Shown here: one piece after another, positions 24,596-33,468 of the stretch | Position numbering within the stretch: position 1 is the first letter of the stretch | How the letters are laid out: every line of letters begins with the position of its first letter | Origin: Alicyclobacillus sp. SP_1 | GTDB taxonomy: Bacteria > Bacillota > Bacilli > Alicyclobacillales > Alicyclobacillaceae | Assembly (NCBI RefSeq): GCF_024706985.1 | Contig: NZ_JAMCCX010000050.1 | Span: forward strand, 1-64,000 | Length of the DNA stretch: 64,000 nucleotides | Direction: 5' to 3' | Made by a program: the position numbers and the translations under genes | The notes under the pieces: model-generated | Database searches by the model: none | What the model was told of the DNA's origin: nothing | What the model saw: only the letters and a program-made list of their open reading frames with translations

Positions 24596-25757
24596 ACCCC
24601 ATGTTTTCTTACCAGGGAGCACCATTGGCATCTTGGGTGGAGGGCAGCTTGGACGCATGACCATTTTAGCAGGGCGTGCGTTAGGGTACCGCTTTGTCGT
24701 GCTCGATCCCGTTGCAGACGCCCCCGCTGCACAGGTAGCGGATCGCCAAATTATCGCTCCGTATGACAATCGGACTGCCGCGCGAGAATTGGCGGAGGCG
24801 GCAGATGTCATCACCTATGAGTTTGAAAATGTGGACGCGGCGGTGGCGGCCGTTTTGGAGAGAGAAAGTGTGGTACCGCAAGGGAGCGCCTTGTTACATA
24901 CCACGCAGCATCGGCTGCGTGAAAAGCGTGCTATTCAAGCTACGGGTGCGGCCGTAACGGAATTTTGTGCGGTGCGTTCGGAGCGAGAATTGGTGGACGC
25001 CGCCGAAAAGTTTCAGTGGGACGCGTTTTTGAAGACGACGACGGGGGGCTACGATGGCAAAGGTCAGTGGCGAATCACTCCGGAGGCGGATGTTTCGGCA
25101 ATGTGGGCGGATGTGCTGGCCCATCTAGGATCACTCGCTGCAAAGGCCGATTCGGAGCCAGAACCTTTGATTGTCGAACGGCGAGTTCCGTTTGTGTGTG
25201 AGATCTCGGTTGTAGTCGCGCGCAGTACGCGTGGAGAGATTCGGTCTCTGCCCGTTGTTGAAAACATACACCGCAATGGCATTTTGCACCAATCCATCGT
25301 GCCAGCTCGCATCCCTCCAGAAGTGGCCCTAAAGGCATTGGCGGCTGCCGAAAACATTGCCCTTGGCCTAAATATGGTTGGAACCTTGGCGGTCGAAATG
25401 TTTGTCACCGCAGACGGAGAGGTTTTGGTCAATGAGTTGGCGCCGCGTCCGCACAATAGTGGACATTGGTCAATTGAAGCCAGTGTCACCTCCCAGTTTG
25501 AGCAGCATCTGCGTGCTATTCTCGGATTGCCCCTCGGTGATACGACGTTGTTGACTCCGGTCGTTATGGTTAATCTTTTAGGGCAACATGTTGAGCGCTT
25601 AGACCACTGGTTGGAACGGTTACCGACTTGGGCGAAACTACATCTGTATGGAAAAGCAGATGCAAAACAAAATCGCAAGATGGGGCATATCACTTTGTTG
25701 AACTCGATTGAGCAAGCCCTCGACTGGACAGAGAAATCCGCCATATGGACGCCATGA
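24564..25757 (+). CDS. purK: N5-carboxyaminoimidazole ribonucleotide synthase
   Basis: This ATP-grasp enzyme of about 397 residues carboxylates AIR using ATP and bicarbonate to give N5-[29 protein letters not shown] is the N-terminal Rossmann-like motif. [26 protein letters not shown] (ATP loop), [14 protein letters not shown] and [19 protein letters not shown] (metal-binding and substrate region) are diagnostic. It overlaps purE by 32 bp. Three in-frame GTG codons (24564, 24567, 24576) cluster after GGAGAG; the exact start is uncertain by four residues. No purB or purC follows: the next gene, pheS, begins 127 bp later. Confidence 0.95.
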   Translation: MVCLVQQLQTEPHVFLPGSTIGILGGGQLGRMTILAGRALGYRFVVLDPVADAPAAQVADRQIIAPYDNRTAARELAEAADVITYEFENVDAAVAAVLERESVVPQGSALLHTTQHRLREKRAIQATGAAVTEFCAVRSERELVDAAEKFQWDAFLKTTTGGYDGKGQWRITPEADVSAMWADVLAHLGSLAAKADSEPEPLIVERRVPFVCEISVVVARSTRGEIRSLPVVENIHRNGILHQSIVPARIPPEVALKALAAAENIALGLNMVGTLAVEMFVTADGEVLVNELAPRPHNSGHWSIEASVTSQFEQHLRAILGLPLGDTTLLTPVVMVNLLGQHVERLDHWLERLPTWAKLHLYGKADAKQNRKMGHITLLNSIEQALDWTEKSAIWTP

Positions 25758-25884
25758 GGGACGACGAGTGGCGTTCTGCTGAGGGAATGACCTTACCCAA
25801 TGTCGCAGTGGGGCGAATCTTTCAGAGGCACGTTTCAGACTGTATCAGAGAATGGTCAAGATAGGGTTGTCGGAGGTGTTGAGG

Positions 25885-26940
25885 ATGCATCAAGAAGCGT
25901 GGAATGAGGAGTTGCAAGCACTCCGTGAGGAAGCTCTGGAGTCTTTGCGTCTGAGTGTCGACGAAGCCAGTCTGGAAGCATGGAGAGTTCGGTATTTCGG
26001 GAAAAAGAGCCAACTGACCGCATGGTCCCGGCAATTGGGTGGCATGGACCCAGAAGAGCGCAGGGCGGTCGGTCAGCAGTTGAACGCAGTGCGCGAAGTT
26101 CTCGAATCCGGCTACAAAGGTCAACTCGAAGAAGTTCGCGCACAGGCGATTCGACATCAGTTGGCGGCGGAGACACTGGATGTGACGCTGCCGGGCCGAG
26201 CGCGTCGGGTTGGGACCCTTCATCCGACCACGCGGACCATTGAGGAGATTGAGGCGGTATTTTTGGCGCTAGGCTTCACGATTGCCGAAGGGATGGAAGT
26301 GGAGACAGACGAATATAACTTCGAAATGTTGAACGTCCCCAAAGACCATCCAGCGCGAGATATGCAAGATACCTTTTATTTGACGGATGAGTTGCTGCTC
26401 AGAACTCACACTTCGCCGATGCAGGTGCGGGTGATGAAACAAATTGGCCCGAACCAACCGCTGAAAGTGATTGTGCCAGGGCGTGTCTACCGCCGAGATG
26501 AGGACGATGCCACGCATTCGCACGCTTTTGCTCAGATAGAGGGTCTTGTGGTCGGTGAGGGAGTTCGCATGAGTGACTTGAAAGGGACCTTGGAGGCGTT
26601 CGCAAAAGCTCTGTTTGGGCAACAGCAATCGATTCGCTTGCGACCAAGCTTCTTTCCATTCACCGAGCCCAGTGTCGAAGTCGATGTGCGCTGCATCCAG
26701 TGTCAGGGCACCGGATGCCGCGTCTGCAAAGACACAGGCTGGATTGAAATTCTCGGTGCGGGCATGGTGCATCCGCATGTGCTCGAAGCGGCTGGCTACG
26801 ACGCTCGGCGATTCAGCGGATTTGCCTTTGGTATGGGCCCAGAGCGAGTCGCCATGCTGAAATATGGCATTCCCGACATTCGCTTATTGTATCAGAATGA
26901 CCTACGCTTCTTGACTCAATTCAGACGTGTGCTGTCATGA
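25885..26940 (+). CDS. pheS: Phenylalanyl-tRNA synthetase alpha subunit
   Basis: This 351-residue class II synthetase subunit, with PheT, charges tRNA-Phe. The N-terminal coiled coil (residues about 1-85) contacts tRNA. The core begins [20 protein letters not shown]; motif 2 is [22 protein letters not shown] and motif 3 is [19 protein letters not shown]. The small cysteine segment [18 protein letters not shown] is usual for many Firmicute PheS proteins and may bind zinc. ATG 25885 is chosen for GGAGGTG at 25873-25879; a start at 25852 is in frame but lacks a site. pheT follows 29 bp downstream. I looked for a T-box leader upstream and saw none. Confidence 0.97.
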   Translation: MHQEAWNEELQALREEALESLRLSVDEASLEAWRVRYFGKKSQLTAWSRQLGGMDPEERRAVGQQLNAVREVLESGYKGQLEEVRAQAIRHQLAAETLDVTLPGRARRVGTLHPTTRTIEEIEAVFLALGFTIAEGMEVETDEYNFEMLNVPKDHPARDMQDTFYLTDELLLRTHTSPMQVRVMKQIGPNQPLKVIVPGRVYRRDEDDATHSHAFAQIEGLVVGEGVRMSDLKGTLEAFAKALFGQQQSIRLRPSFFPFTEPSVEVDVRCIQCQGTGCRVCKDTGWIEILGAGMVHPHVLEAAGYDARRFSGFAFGMGPERVAMLKYGIPDIRLLYQNDLRFLTQFRRVLS

Positions 26941-26969
26941 CAAGCGTGATGAAATAGGAGGACGGACCG

Positions 26970-29450
26970 GTGCGACTGTCGTACAAGTGGTTGAGTGAAT
27001 TTGTGGATTTGACAGGAGTTTCGCCAGAAGAACTTGCGACTCGTTTGACGGCCGCCGGACTAGCGGTCGATTCGGTAGAACCCCGCAATCATGGTGTCTC
27101 TGGGGTGGTGGTCGGTCACGTGCTGACCTGCGAACGTCACCCAAATGCTGACAAACTGAACGTGTGCACGGTGGACGTGGGTGGCGCAGAGGCCCTGCAA
27201 ATTGTCTGCGGGGCGGAAAACGTGGCGGCCGGAGTGAAAGTGCCCGTTGCCTTGGTGGGTAGCCGTTTGCCAGGAGACGTGCAGATTGGCAAGGCCAAGT
27301 TGAGAGGCGTGGCGTCTGAGGGAATGCTCTGTTCCGCACGCGAACTTGGTTTGGAGACGCGGTGGTTGCCTGCACATCGAACAAACGGCCTGTTCCTGCT
27401 CCCGCAAACGGCGCCGATTGGCAGGAATGTGGTGGAATTGCTCGATTTGGACGATGTGGTGCTCGACGTGGATTTGACTCCTAATCGGAGCGATTGTCTC
27501 TCTCTGCGCGGATTTGCTTATGAAGTTGCGGCGCTGCTGGGCCGTGAGAACCAGTTCGATGCAGTGGCGAAGTCGCAAACCTCGGAGTTGTCTTCTGCGG
27601 GACCGCTCAAAATTCATTTGGAGACGGATGCTTGCAGCGTCTATGCCGGGCAAGTGATGGATGCGACCCACAAAAGCGAGTCGCCACTCTGGATGCAGAT
27701 GCGACTTTTGGCGTCTGGAGTCAGGCCCATCGACTGTCTTGTCGATGTGACGAACTACGTGATGCTGGAGTGGGGTCAACCGCTGCATGCATTCGATGCC
27801 GATTGCATTGAAGAGGAGACCATCATTGTCCGATCCGCTGCGGCAGAAGAAGTTTTGGTCACGCTGGATGGGCAGACGCGCATTTTGGATGAAACGATGA
27901 CGGTCATCGCCGATCCCACTAAGGCTCTCGGCCTAGCCGGAGTGATGGGCGGACAGAATAGCGAGATTACCAGTACGACGCGCCGAATTGTGCTCGAATC
28001 AGCGGCGTTTCACGCAGGGAATACGCGGCGAACTGGGCAGCGCCTAGGGCTGCATTCTGAAGCGCAGCAACGATTTGAGCGAGGCGTCGACATGGCCGCA
28101 ATTTTACCAGCCTTGCAGAGAGCGACCGATTTGCTCGTGTCTCTGGCAGGCGCCGAGCGGGATGGAGGACCAGTCGTGGTGGGGGCGATGGATGGAAACA
28201 CACTTTCTAGGTCCATCGCTTTTTCCCCAGCTCGCTGCAATCGTTTGCTCGGTGCGAATATCGAGCCTGCGGAAATGCGCAGTATTTTCCACCGTCTAGG
28301 ATTTACGCTGACCGGACACGACACGGCGGGCGAGTGGTCGGTGATGGTGCCTACACGGAGAATGGATTTGCAAATCCAAGAAGATTTAGTGGAGGAAATT
28401 GGTAGAATTCACGGTTTGGATTCGATCCCATCTACCTTGCCGGAACTCTGGATATCCAAAGAGGCGGTTCATCTTGACCATCGACTGCGGTCTGCGACCC
28501 GTCACGCGTTGGCTTGGCAAGGAATGAATGAAGTCTTCACGTATGCGTTCGTGTCAGAAGGCGCGGCGAATGCACTGTTACTTCCTGACCATTCTCCGTT
28601 GGCGCACCCGATTCCCCTGATGCGCCCGATGTCCGAGGAACGGTCACACCTGCGTACGCATTTGCTGCCAAGTTTGGCGGAAGTCGCTCTTCATAACCTA
28701 AGTCACGGTGCAGCGGGTGGGCAAATTTTTGAGATTGCTCATGTCTATCTGGCGGACTCTTTACCGTTGCTGCAGAGACCGTCAGAGCCTTGGATGCTCG
28801 GGTGTTTGTGGTTCGGCAGTACGCCTGAAAGTTTTTCCGAACGACCGCGCCTCTATGATTTTTACGATGCCAAAGGGGTTGTAGAGTCTTGGTTGACGAG
28901 CCTTGGATTTGACCAGTTGCAATTTCGACCTGCCGATGAATCGTGGCTGCATCCTGGTCGCAGTGCACAGGTCTTGGCGAAGGGAGTCTGTCTTGGGTCG
29001 TTTGGACAACTGCACCCATTGGTGATGAGGTCCTTGCGACTGCCTCATGCACTGTACGGTCACTTTGATTTAGATAAGCTGGCTGCACATCTTCCAGAGC
29101 ATCGCTTGGTGTCACCTTTGCCCAAATACCCGCAGTCTCGTCGTGATGTGGCCATCATCGTGCCAGAAGAGATATCCGCCGAGGAGTTGCTCAAGGCCGC
29201 AGAAGACGCGGTGCATGCACGAAGAGGAGAAGTCGCTCTTCGCGCCGAAGTGTTTGATGTCTACACAGGCAAAGGGGTTCCAGCAGGGCATCGGTCCATT
29301 GCGATGGCCTTGACACTGAGCGCAGAAGACCGTACGCTCACCGAAGATGAAATTCAGGCGTCAGTCGACGGCGTGGTCGAGTCGCTTGCAGAAAAGTATG
29401 GCGCAATCTTGCGTGGGCAGGATTCCGGACATGCGTCGCGAATGGAGTAA
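26970..29450 (+). CDS. pheT: Phenylalanyl-tRNA synthetase beta subunit
   Basis: This 826-residue subunit carries the editing and tRNA-binding functions of the (alpha-beta)2 enzyme. Domains in order are the N-terminal B1 (VRLSYKWLSEFVDL), the OB-fold EMAP-like domain (HVLTCERHPNADKLNVCTVDVG), the B3/B4 editing region (TPNRSDCLSLRGFAYEVAALLGR and IDCLVDVTNYVMLEWGQPLHAFD), B5, the catalytic-like core, and the C-terminal FDX-ACB domain (PKYPQSRRDVAIIVP). GTG 26970 follows TAGGAGGAC. Length and layout are normal. It is co-transcribed with pheS, and zapA follows after 45 bp. Confidence 0.97.
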   Translation: MRLSYKWLSEFVDLTGVSPEELATRLTAAGLAVDSVEPRNHGVSGVVVGHVLTCERHPNADKLNVCTVDVGGAEALQIVCGAENVAAGVKVPVALVGSRLPGDVQIGKAKLRGVASEGMLCSARELGLETRWLPAHRTNGLFLLPQTAPIGRNVVELLDLDDVVLDVDLTPNRSDCLSLRGFAYEVAALLGRENQFDAVAKSQTSELSSAGPLKIHLETDACSVYAGQVMDATHKSESPLWMQMRLLASGVRPIDCLVDVTNYVMLEWGQPLHAFDADCIEEETIIVRSAAAEEVLVTLDGQTRILDETMTVIADPTKALGLAGVMGGQNSEITSTTRRIVLESAAFHAGNTRRTGQRLGLHSEAQQRFERGVDMAAILPALQRATDLLVSLAGAERDGGPVVVGAMDGNTLSRSIAFSPARCNRLLGANIEPAEMRSIFHRLGFTLTGHDTAGEWSVMVPTRRMDLQIQEDLVEEIGRIHGLDSIPSTLPELWISKEAVHLDHRLRSATRHALAWQGMNEVFTYAFVSEGAANALLLPDHSPLAHPIPLMRPMSEERSHLRTHLLPSLAEVALHNLSHGAAGGQIFEIAHVYLADSLPLLQRPSEPWMLGCLWFGSTPESFSERPRLYDFYDAKGVVESWLTSLGFDQLQFRPADESWLHPGRSAQVLAKGVCLGSFGQLHPLVMRSLRLPHALYGHFDLDKLAAHLPEHRLVSPLPKYPQSRRDVAIIVPEEISAEELLKAAEDAVHARRGEVALRAEVFDVYTGKGVPAGHRSIAMALTLSAEDRTLTEDEIQASVDGVVESLAEKYGAILRGQDSGHASRME

Positions 29451-29495
29451 TCGAATGGTCCTTCGACAGACGAGAAAAGTTTGGAGGGCTTCTAT

Positions 29496-29783
29496 ATGAA
29501 CCGAATCAAGGTTCAAATTCACGGTGCAGAATACACCTTGCGTGGGGATGCATCGAGCCAGCATCTTCGTGCGGTGGCAGAACGTGTCGACCACTTGATG
29601 GCCGGCATCACGTCTGCGGTACCGCACTTGGATGAGCGTCGAGCCGCCGTGCTCTCGGCTGTCAATATGGCCGATGAACTGTTGCGTCTAGAGCAAAGTT
29701 ATGAGGCACTCCAACGAGAGTATCAGGAGTTGTTGGAACTGATTGAAGAACAGACTGGTAAAAAAGGTCCATCTTCTTCCTGA
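29496..29783 (+). CDS. zapA: Cell division protein ZapA
   Basis: This 95-residue protein promotes FtsZ ring assembly. The N-terminal strand NRIKVQIHGAEYTLRGDASSQHLRAVAERVDHLM matches the ZapA globular head. The remainder (ADELLRLEQSYEALQREYQELLELIEEQ) is the dimerising coiled coil. ATG 29496 follows GGAGGG; the upstream in-frame TTG at 29481 precedes that site. The order pheT-zapA-cvpA-mutS2 is that of Bacillus and its relatives. Confidence 0.92.
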   Translation: MNRIKVQIHGAEYTLRGDASSQHLRAVAERVDHLMAGITSAVPHLDERRAAVLSAVNMADELLRLEQSYEALQREYQELLELIEEQTGKKGPSSS

Positions 29784-29944
29784 CAACGCTCGATGAAGGA
29801 AAACGTCCTGTTCGGCGGATGGTCTGGTGAGGGATTGTGGATAGGAGTGTAGGCGGGCGTCGCTCCGCGACCTGATGCCTGCGAGTTCGTCTCGAGTCTG
29901 TCCGACAGGATGTGTGCCGAGAGCTTCACAAAGGTGGTTTTCTT

Positions 29945-30460
29945 GTGGACTTACTAGATTTTATTTTGCTTTTGATTCTCCTGCTCGGAGCTTTGAATGG
30001 ATATCGTTTAGGGTTTATTCGTGAGGTCACTCGACTCTTCGGGGGATTAATTGCGTACGTTATCGCCTATCGGTTTGGTCCGGATGTAGCGCCGCTGCTG
30101 AAACATTTTAAATGGGCGTCAAAACCACCGACAGGCTTGGTGGGTGACCTGTTTGGTAATTTTTCTGGGGCGATTGCATTCCTTGTCGTATTTCTCGTCG
30201 CATTTATCGTTTTACGCTACGCGGCAGGTCTGTTAGATGCGCTGTTTTCACTACCTGTGCTGTCGTTCGTCAATCGTTTGGCAGGACTCGTTGCAGGACT
30301 TCTGTTAGCCGGATTGTTCATCTACATTGCCACTCTAATTATGCACTATATTTCCAATCCGGGTTTACAATTTCAATTGCGTCATTCAGTGGTCACGGCA
30401 TGGTTAGATACGCATGTCATGGCGTTTCTGAAACATCCTACAACCATTCGAAGGTCTTGA
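29945..30460 (+). CDS. cvpA: CvpA-family membrane protein
   Basis: This 171-residue integral membrane protein has four predicted helices. The opening VDLLDFILLLILLLGALNGYRLGFIREVTRLFGGLIAYVIAY matches the CvpA signature, with the conserved G-x-R-x-G-x-x-R pattern. CvpA proteins are linked to colicin V production in Escherichia coli and to surface or purine phenotypes; the role in Bacilli (YshB) is unknown. GTG 29945 follows AAAGGTGG; the longer frame from 29912 is rejected. It sits between zapA and mutS2 as in Bacillus, although a minus-strand gene is inserted before mutS2 here. Confidence 0.88.
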   Translation: MDLLDFILLLILLLGALNGYRLGFIREVTRLFGGLIAYVIAYRFGPDVAPLLKHFKWASKPPTGLVGDLFGNFSGAIAFLVVFLVAFIVLRYAAGLLDALFSLPVLSFVNRLAGLVAGLLLAGLFIYIATLIMHYISNPGLQFQLRHSVVTAWLDTHVMAFLKHPTTIRRS

Positions 30461-30461
30461 T

Positions 30462-30494
30462 AGCGAGACAGACAGGAACAGTGTCTGTCTCGCT
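30462..30494. terminator. Perfect 13-bp hairpin after cvpA
   Basis: AGCGAGACAGACA (30462-30474) is perfectly complementary to TGTCTGTCTCGCT (30482-30494), around a 7-base loop. It lies between convergent genes and probably ends both transcripts, although no clear T tract follows. Confidence 0.8.
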
Positions 30495-30567
30495 CGTTGA
30501 GGATACTTTAGGATGTCTTGGTCGTCGACCGCATTTTTTTGTCAACTTCTTTTGCAAGGAGTTCCTG

Positions 30568-30915
30568 TCAGTCTCGCGACGAGCGGCGAAATTCGGTCGG
30601 CACGAACAAATCAATGATACCAATGACGAGTGAGGCCAGCAGCGCCCCAAGAATGGTCACGCGCATGCCAGGTACAAACAATTGGGCCACGTACAAGACC
30701 ACCGCGCCAGAAATAAAACCGACAATGCCTCTCCCGTAGGGGGATATTCGTCTGCCGAACAATGCCTCAATGAGCATGCCGAGGACGGCAATGACGACTG
30801 CCGCAAAAAGAGCCCATTGGAATGACAGAACCGCAAATCCTGGCACGACATAACCGACAAACATCAACACTAAAGCGGACACGATAAATCGCACAATGAG
30901 ACCGAGCCAATGCAA
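30568..30915 (-). CDS. Phage-holin-family membrane protein (YvlD-like)
   Basis: This 115-residue protein has four transmembrane segments and belongs to the phage holin 4 family (Bacillus YvlD). Marks are LHWLGLIVRFIVSALVLMFVGYVVPGF and the loop ALFGRRISPYGRGIVGFISGAVVLY. The family occurs widely in bacteria without phage context; YvlD relatives are tied to envelope stress (LiaH/PspA type), not lysis. The start is TTG at 30915: AGGAGGTG lies 7 bp upstream, inside the apparent longer frame that begins at ATG 30936. It is divergent from mutS2 and convergent with cvpA, a single-gene insertion in an otherwise conserved block. Confidence 0.85.
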   Translation of the reverse strand: MHWLGLIVRFIVSALVLMFVGYVVPGFAVLSFQWALFAAVVIAVLGMLIEALFGRRISPYGRGIVGFISGAVVLYVAQLFVPGMRVTILGALLASLVIGIIDLFVPTEFRRSSRD

Positions 30916-31118
30916 ACGACGAGCACCTCCTGACATTCAATAAAAAGGGACTGTTCGTATGCACGTAGTCTGCCCGCTGAGTGTCCGGTTCACTCCTTGG
31001 GGATGGATATTGCATGGACTGTGGGGACAGCGGCCGATTTTTTCTTTTCGATGCAGGATTGTGCTACAGTCGGGACGAGACGATTTGGTCGGATTGAAGG
31101 CCGAGAAAGGGATAGAAC

Positions 31119-33461
31119 ATGCACGAGAGAGCGCTTGGTACACTGGAGTTTGACAAAGTCAGAGAGAGAATGGCGCGGTATGTTGCGTGCAGTTTGGGCC
31201 GAGAGCGCATGATGTCGGTTGCACCATTCGTGTCTCTGGCCGAGGCAAGAGAAGAACTGTCCGCGGTCGACGAAGCACTGACTGCTACGTTGCGCTATGG
31301 TACAGCCCCTTTTGGCGGTATTACGGACATCCGTGGCAGTGTGCAGCGAGCGCGGATTGGCGGACTGTTGAGTGTTGAACAATTGAGCGCCGTTGCGGCT
31401 TGGTTGGCTGGCATTCGGGCATTGCGCCAGTATGTGACGCGGCTTCCCGACTCGTCGCTCTACCCTCATCTCGTAGCGGTGGTTGAAAGTTTGTTTCCCG
31501 GCAGGGATTTGGAACGGGCGATTCGCGAGGTCATCGCGGAAGATGGGACCATCCTCGACCGGGCGAGTCCTGAGTTGCAACGGCTCCGTCAAGAGCGTCG
31601 CACGGTCGAGGCGCGAGCACGAAAGTTGTTGGAACAGATGTTGCGAACCGAGTCTCAACGCTTACAGGAACCAGTCATCGCACTGCGCGGAAACGCGCTG
31701 TGCTTGCCCGTCAAAGTCGAGTATAAAAACTCCTTTCCGGGCGTTATTCGCGACTATTCTGCCAGTGGATCGACCGTGTATATTGAACCGCGAGCGGTCG
31801 TCGAACAGGGAGAAATGGCGCGAGAGCTGCTCCTGCGTGAAGAGCGTGAAATCGAGCGATTGCTCTTATTGCTGAGCCAACAAGTCGGTGCCTGCGCGGA
31901 GTGGCTCGAAGTCGATGTCGAATCCGTCTCGATGCTCGACCTGTGGTTTGCTAAAGCGGCGTATGCTAAGGCTGAGGGTTGCGAATTGCCAGTGCTTCGA
32001 GATGACGCGGGCTGGCAGTTGCGGCGTGCGCGCCATCCGCTCTTGGCGAAAGAGAATGCAGTTCCTCTTGACGTGGAAATGGGCGAAAACTACAGGATGC
32101 TGATGATTACGGGACCGAATACCGGCGGTAAGACGGTTACGTTGAAGACGGTCGGCCTGTTGACCGTCATGGCTATGTCAGGTTGCTTTATTCCCGCCGA
32201 GCGGGGCTCGTCTGTGGCTTGGTGTGAAGACATTCACGCCGATATTGGGGATGAGCAGAGCATTGAGCAGAGCTTGTCGACCTTCTCGTCGCACCTTCGG
32301 AATATTGTCGATATGTTGCGACACGTTCGCAGGGGTCACCTCGTTTTACTCGATGAATTGGGAGCCGGGACGGACCCAGGGGAAGGCGCTGCGTTGGCCA
32401 TCGCCATTCTCGAAAAATTGGCGGCAGTTGGCGCTTATGTTGTGGCCACCACGCACTATGCAGAACTCAAGGCGTACGCGTTTCGCGAACCGCTGGCGAT
32501 GAATGCGAGTATGGAGTTCGATATTCAGAGCCTGAGCCCGACCTATCGATTGTTGATTGGGGTACCAGGGCGTTCCAACGCGTTTGCAATCGCGCGTCGA
32601 TTGGGACTCCCTGAAGACATTTTGGCGCGAGCCGAAGCGAATGTTTCGACCGAGGACCGTCGTTTGGAAGCGATGATTGCCGAAATTGAAGAAGCTAGGC
32701 GTCGTCAAGAGAAGGCGTTGACGGCGGCTGAGTTGTCGCTCGCGAGTGCAGCTCGGATGGAGCGAGAACTGTCAGAGGCACAAGAGACCTTTGACCGGAA
32801 GGCCGAGGAACGCTTGCAGGCATCCATCCGGCAAGCAGATGAAATTTTGCGCAAGGCCCGGGAGACGGCGGAGACCGTCATCGCCGAGTTGCGCGAAAAA
32901 CAGTCGAGTTTGAAAGACCACGAGTTGGTTGAGTTGAAAAAGATGCTGGCGCCGGTTCCGCGTTCCGACCTCGGGAAAAGCGCCACCCGCAAGCAGGGAG
33001 GCAGTTCAGGCGGGCTTCGCGTTCAGGTAGGCAGTCAGGTCAAGGTGCACTCTCTTGGACAAAAGGGAGAGGTACTCGAAGTTTCAGGGGATAAAGTGAT
33101 GGTACAACTCGGGGTCCTTCGCACCAAAGTGGACTTAGCAGACGTGGAGGTCCTGAGTAACAAAGAGCCATTGACATCGACCAGTCGTGTCCGTGGGAGC
33201 GGATTGGACAAGACCGTCCGGATGGAACTGGACGTGCGCGGCGAGACCGTGGAAGATGCGTTGCAGCGGATTGACAAATATTTGGATGACGCCGTTCTGA
33301 GCGGATTGAGTCGCCTGGTCATCATCCATGGAAAGGGCACTGGCGCGCTACGGGACGGCATTCGCTACCACTTGGCTCGGCACCCGCAGGTGAAGAGTCG
33401 GGAGCCCGGAGGACTTGGCGAGGGCGGCGATGGTGTCACGGTGGTACAGGTGCGCTCATGA
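31119..33461 (+). CDS. mutS2: MutS2, endonuclease with Smr domain
   Basis: This 780-residue protein belongs to the MutS2 family, which suppresses recombination or rescues collided ribosomes. It lacks the mismatch-recognition domain of MutS. The ATPase core shows Walker A GPNTGGKTVTLKTVGL, the STFSSHLRNIVDML segment, and Walker B LVLLDELGAGTDPGEGAALA. A long coiled coil (residues about 510-620) follows. The C terminus is an Smr nuclease domain with LDVRGETVEDALQRID and the active motif IHGKGTGALRDGIRYHL. ATG 31119 follows AAAGGGAT. Its last codon is 7 bp from the end of the convergent penicillin-binding protein gene. Confidence 0.96.
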   Translation: MHERALGTLEFDKVRERMARYVACSLGRERMMSVAPFVSLAEAREELSAVDEALTATLRYGTAPFGGITDIRGSVQRARIGGLLSVEQLSAVAAWLAGIRALRQYVTRLPDSSLYPHLVAVVESLFPGRDLERAIREVIAEDGTILDRASPELQRLRQERRTVEARARKLLEQMLRTESQRLQEPVIALRGNALCLPVKVEYKNSFPGVIRDYSASGSTVYIEPRAVVEQGEMARELLLREEREIERLLLLLSQQVGACAEWLEVDVESVSMLDLWFAKAAYAKAEGCELPVLRDDAGWQLRRARHPLLAKENAVPLDVEMGENYRMLMITGPNTGGKTVTLKTVGLLTVMAMSGCFIPAERGSSVAWCEDIHADIGDEQSIEQSLSTFSSHLRNIVDMLRHVRRGHLVLLDELGAGTDPGEGAALAIAILEKLAAVGAYVVATTHYAELKAYAFREPLAMNASMEFDIQSLSPTYRLLIGVPGRSNAFAIARRLGLPEDILARAEANVSTEDRRLEAMIAEIEEARRRQEKALTAAELSLASAARMERELSEAQETFDRKAEERLQASIRQADEILRKARETAETVIAELREKQSSLKDHELVELKKMLAPVPRSDLGKSATRKQGGSSGGLRVQVGSQVKVHSLGQKGEVLEVSGDKVMVQLGVLRTKVDLADVEVLSNKEPLTSTSRVRGSGLDKTVRMELDVRGETVEDALQRIDKYLDDAVLSGLSRLVIIHGKGTGALRDGIRYHLARHPQVKSREPGGLGEGGDGVTVVQVRS

Positions 33462-33468
33462 CGTCGGC

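Noticed and set aside
25758-25884. Possible T-box leader before pheS.
   Set aside because: No T-box sequence (GGTGGTACCGCG-like) or terminator is seen in the 127 bp upstream.
30568-30936. Prophage remnant suggested by the holin-family name.
   Set aside because: No other phage genes nearby; this family is common in bacterial chromosomes as YvlD-like proteins.
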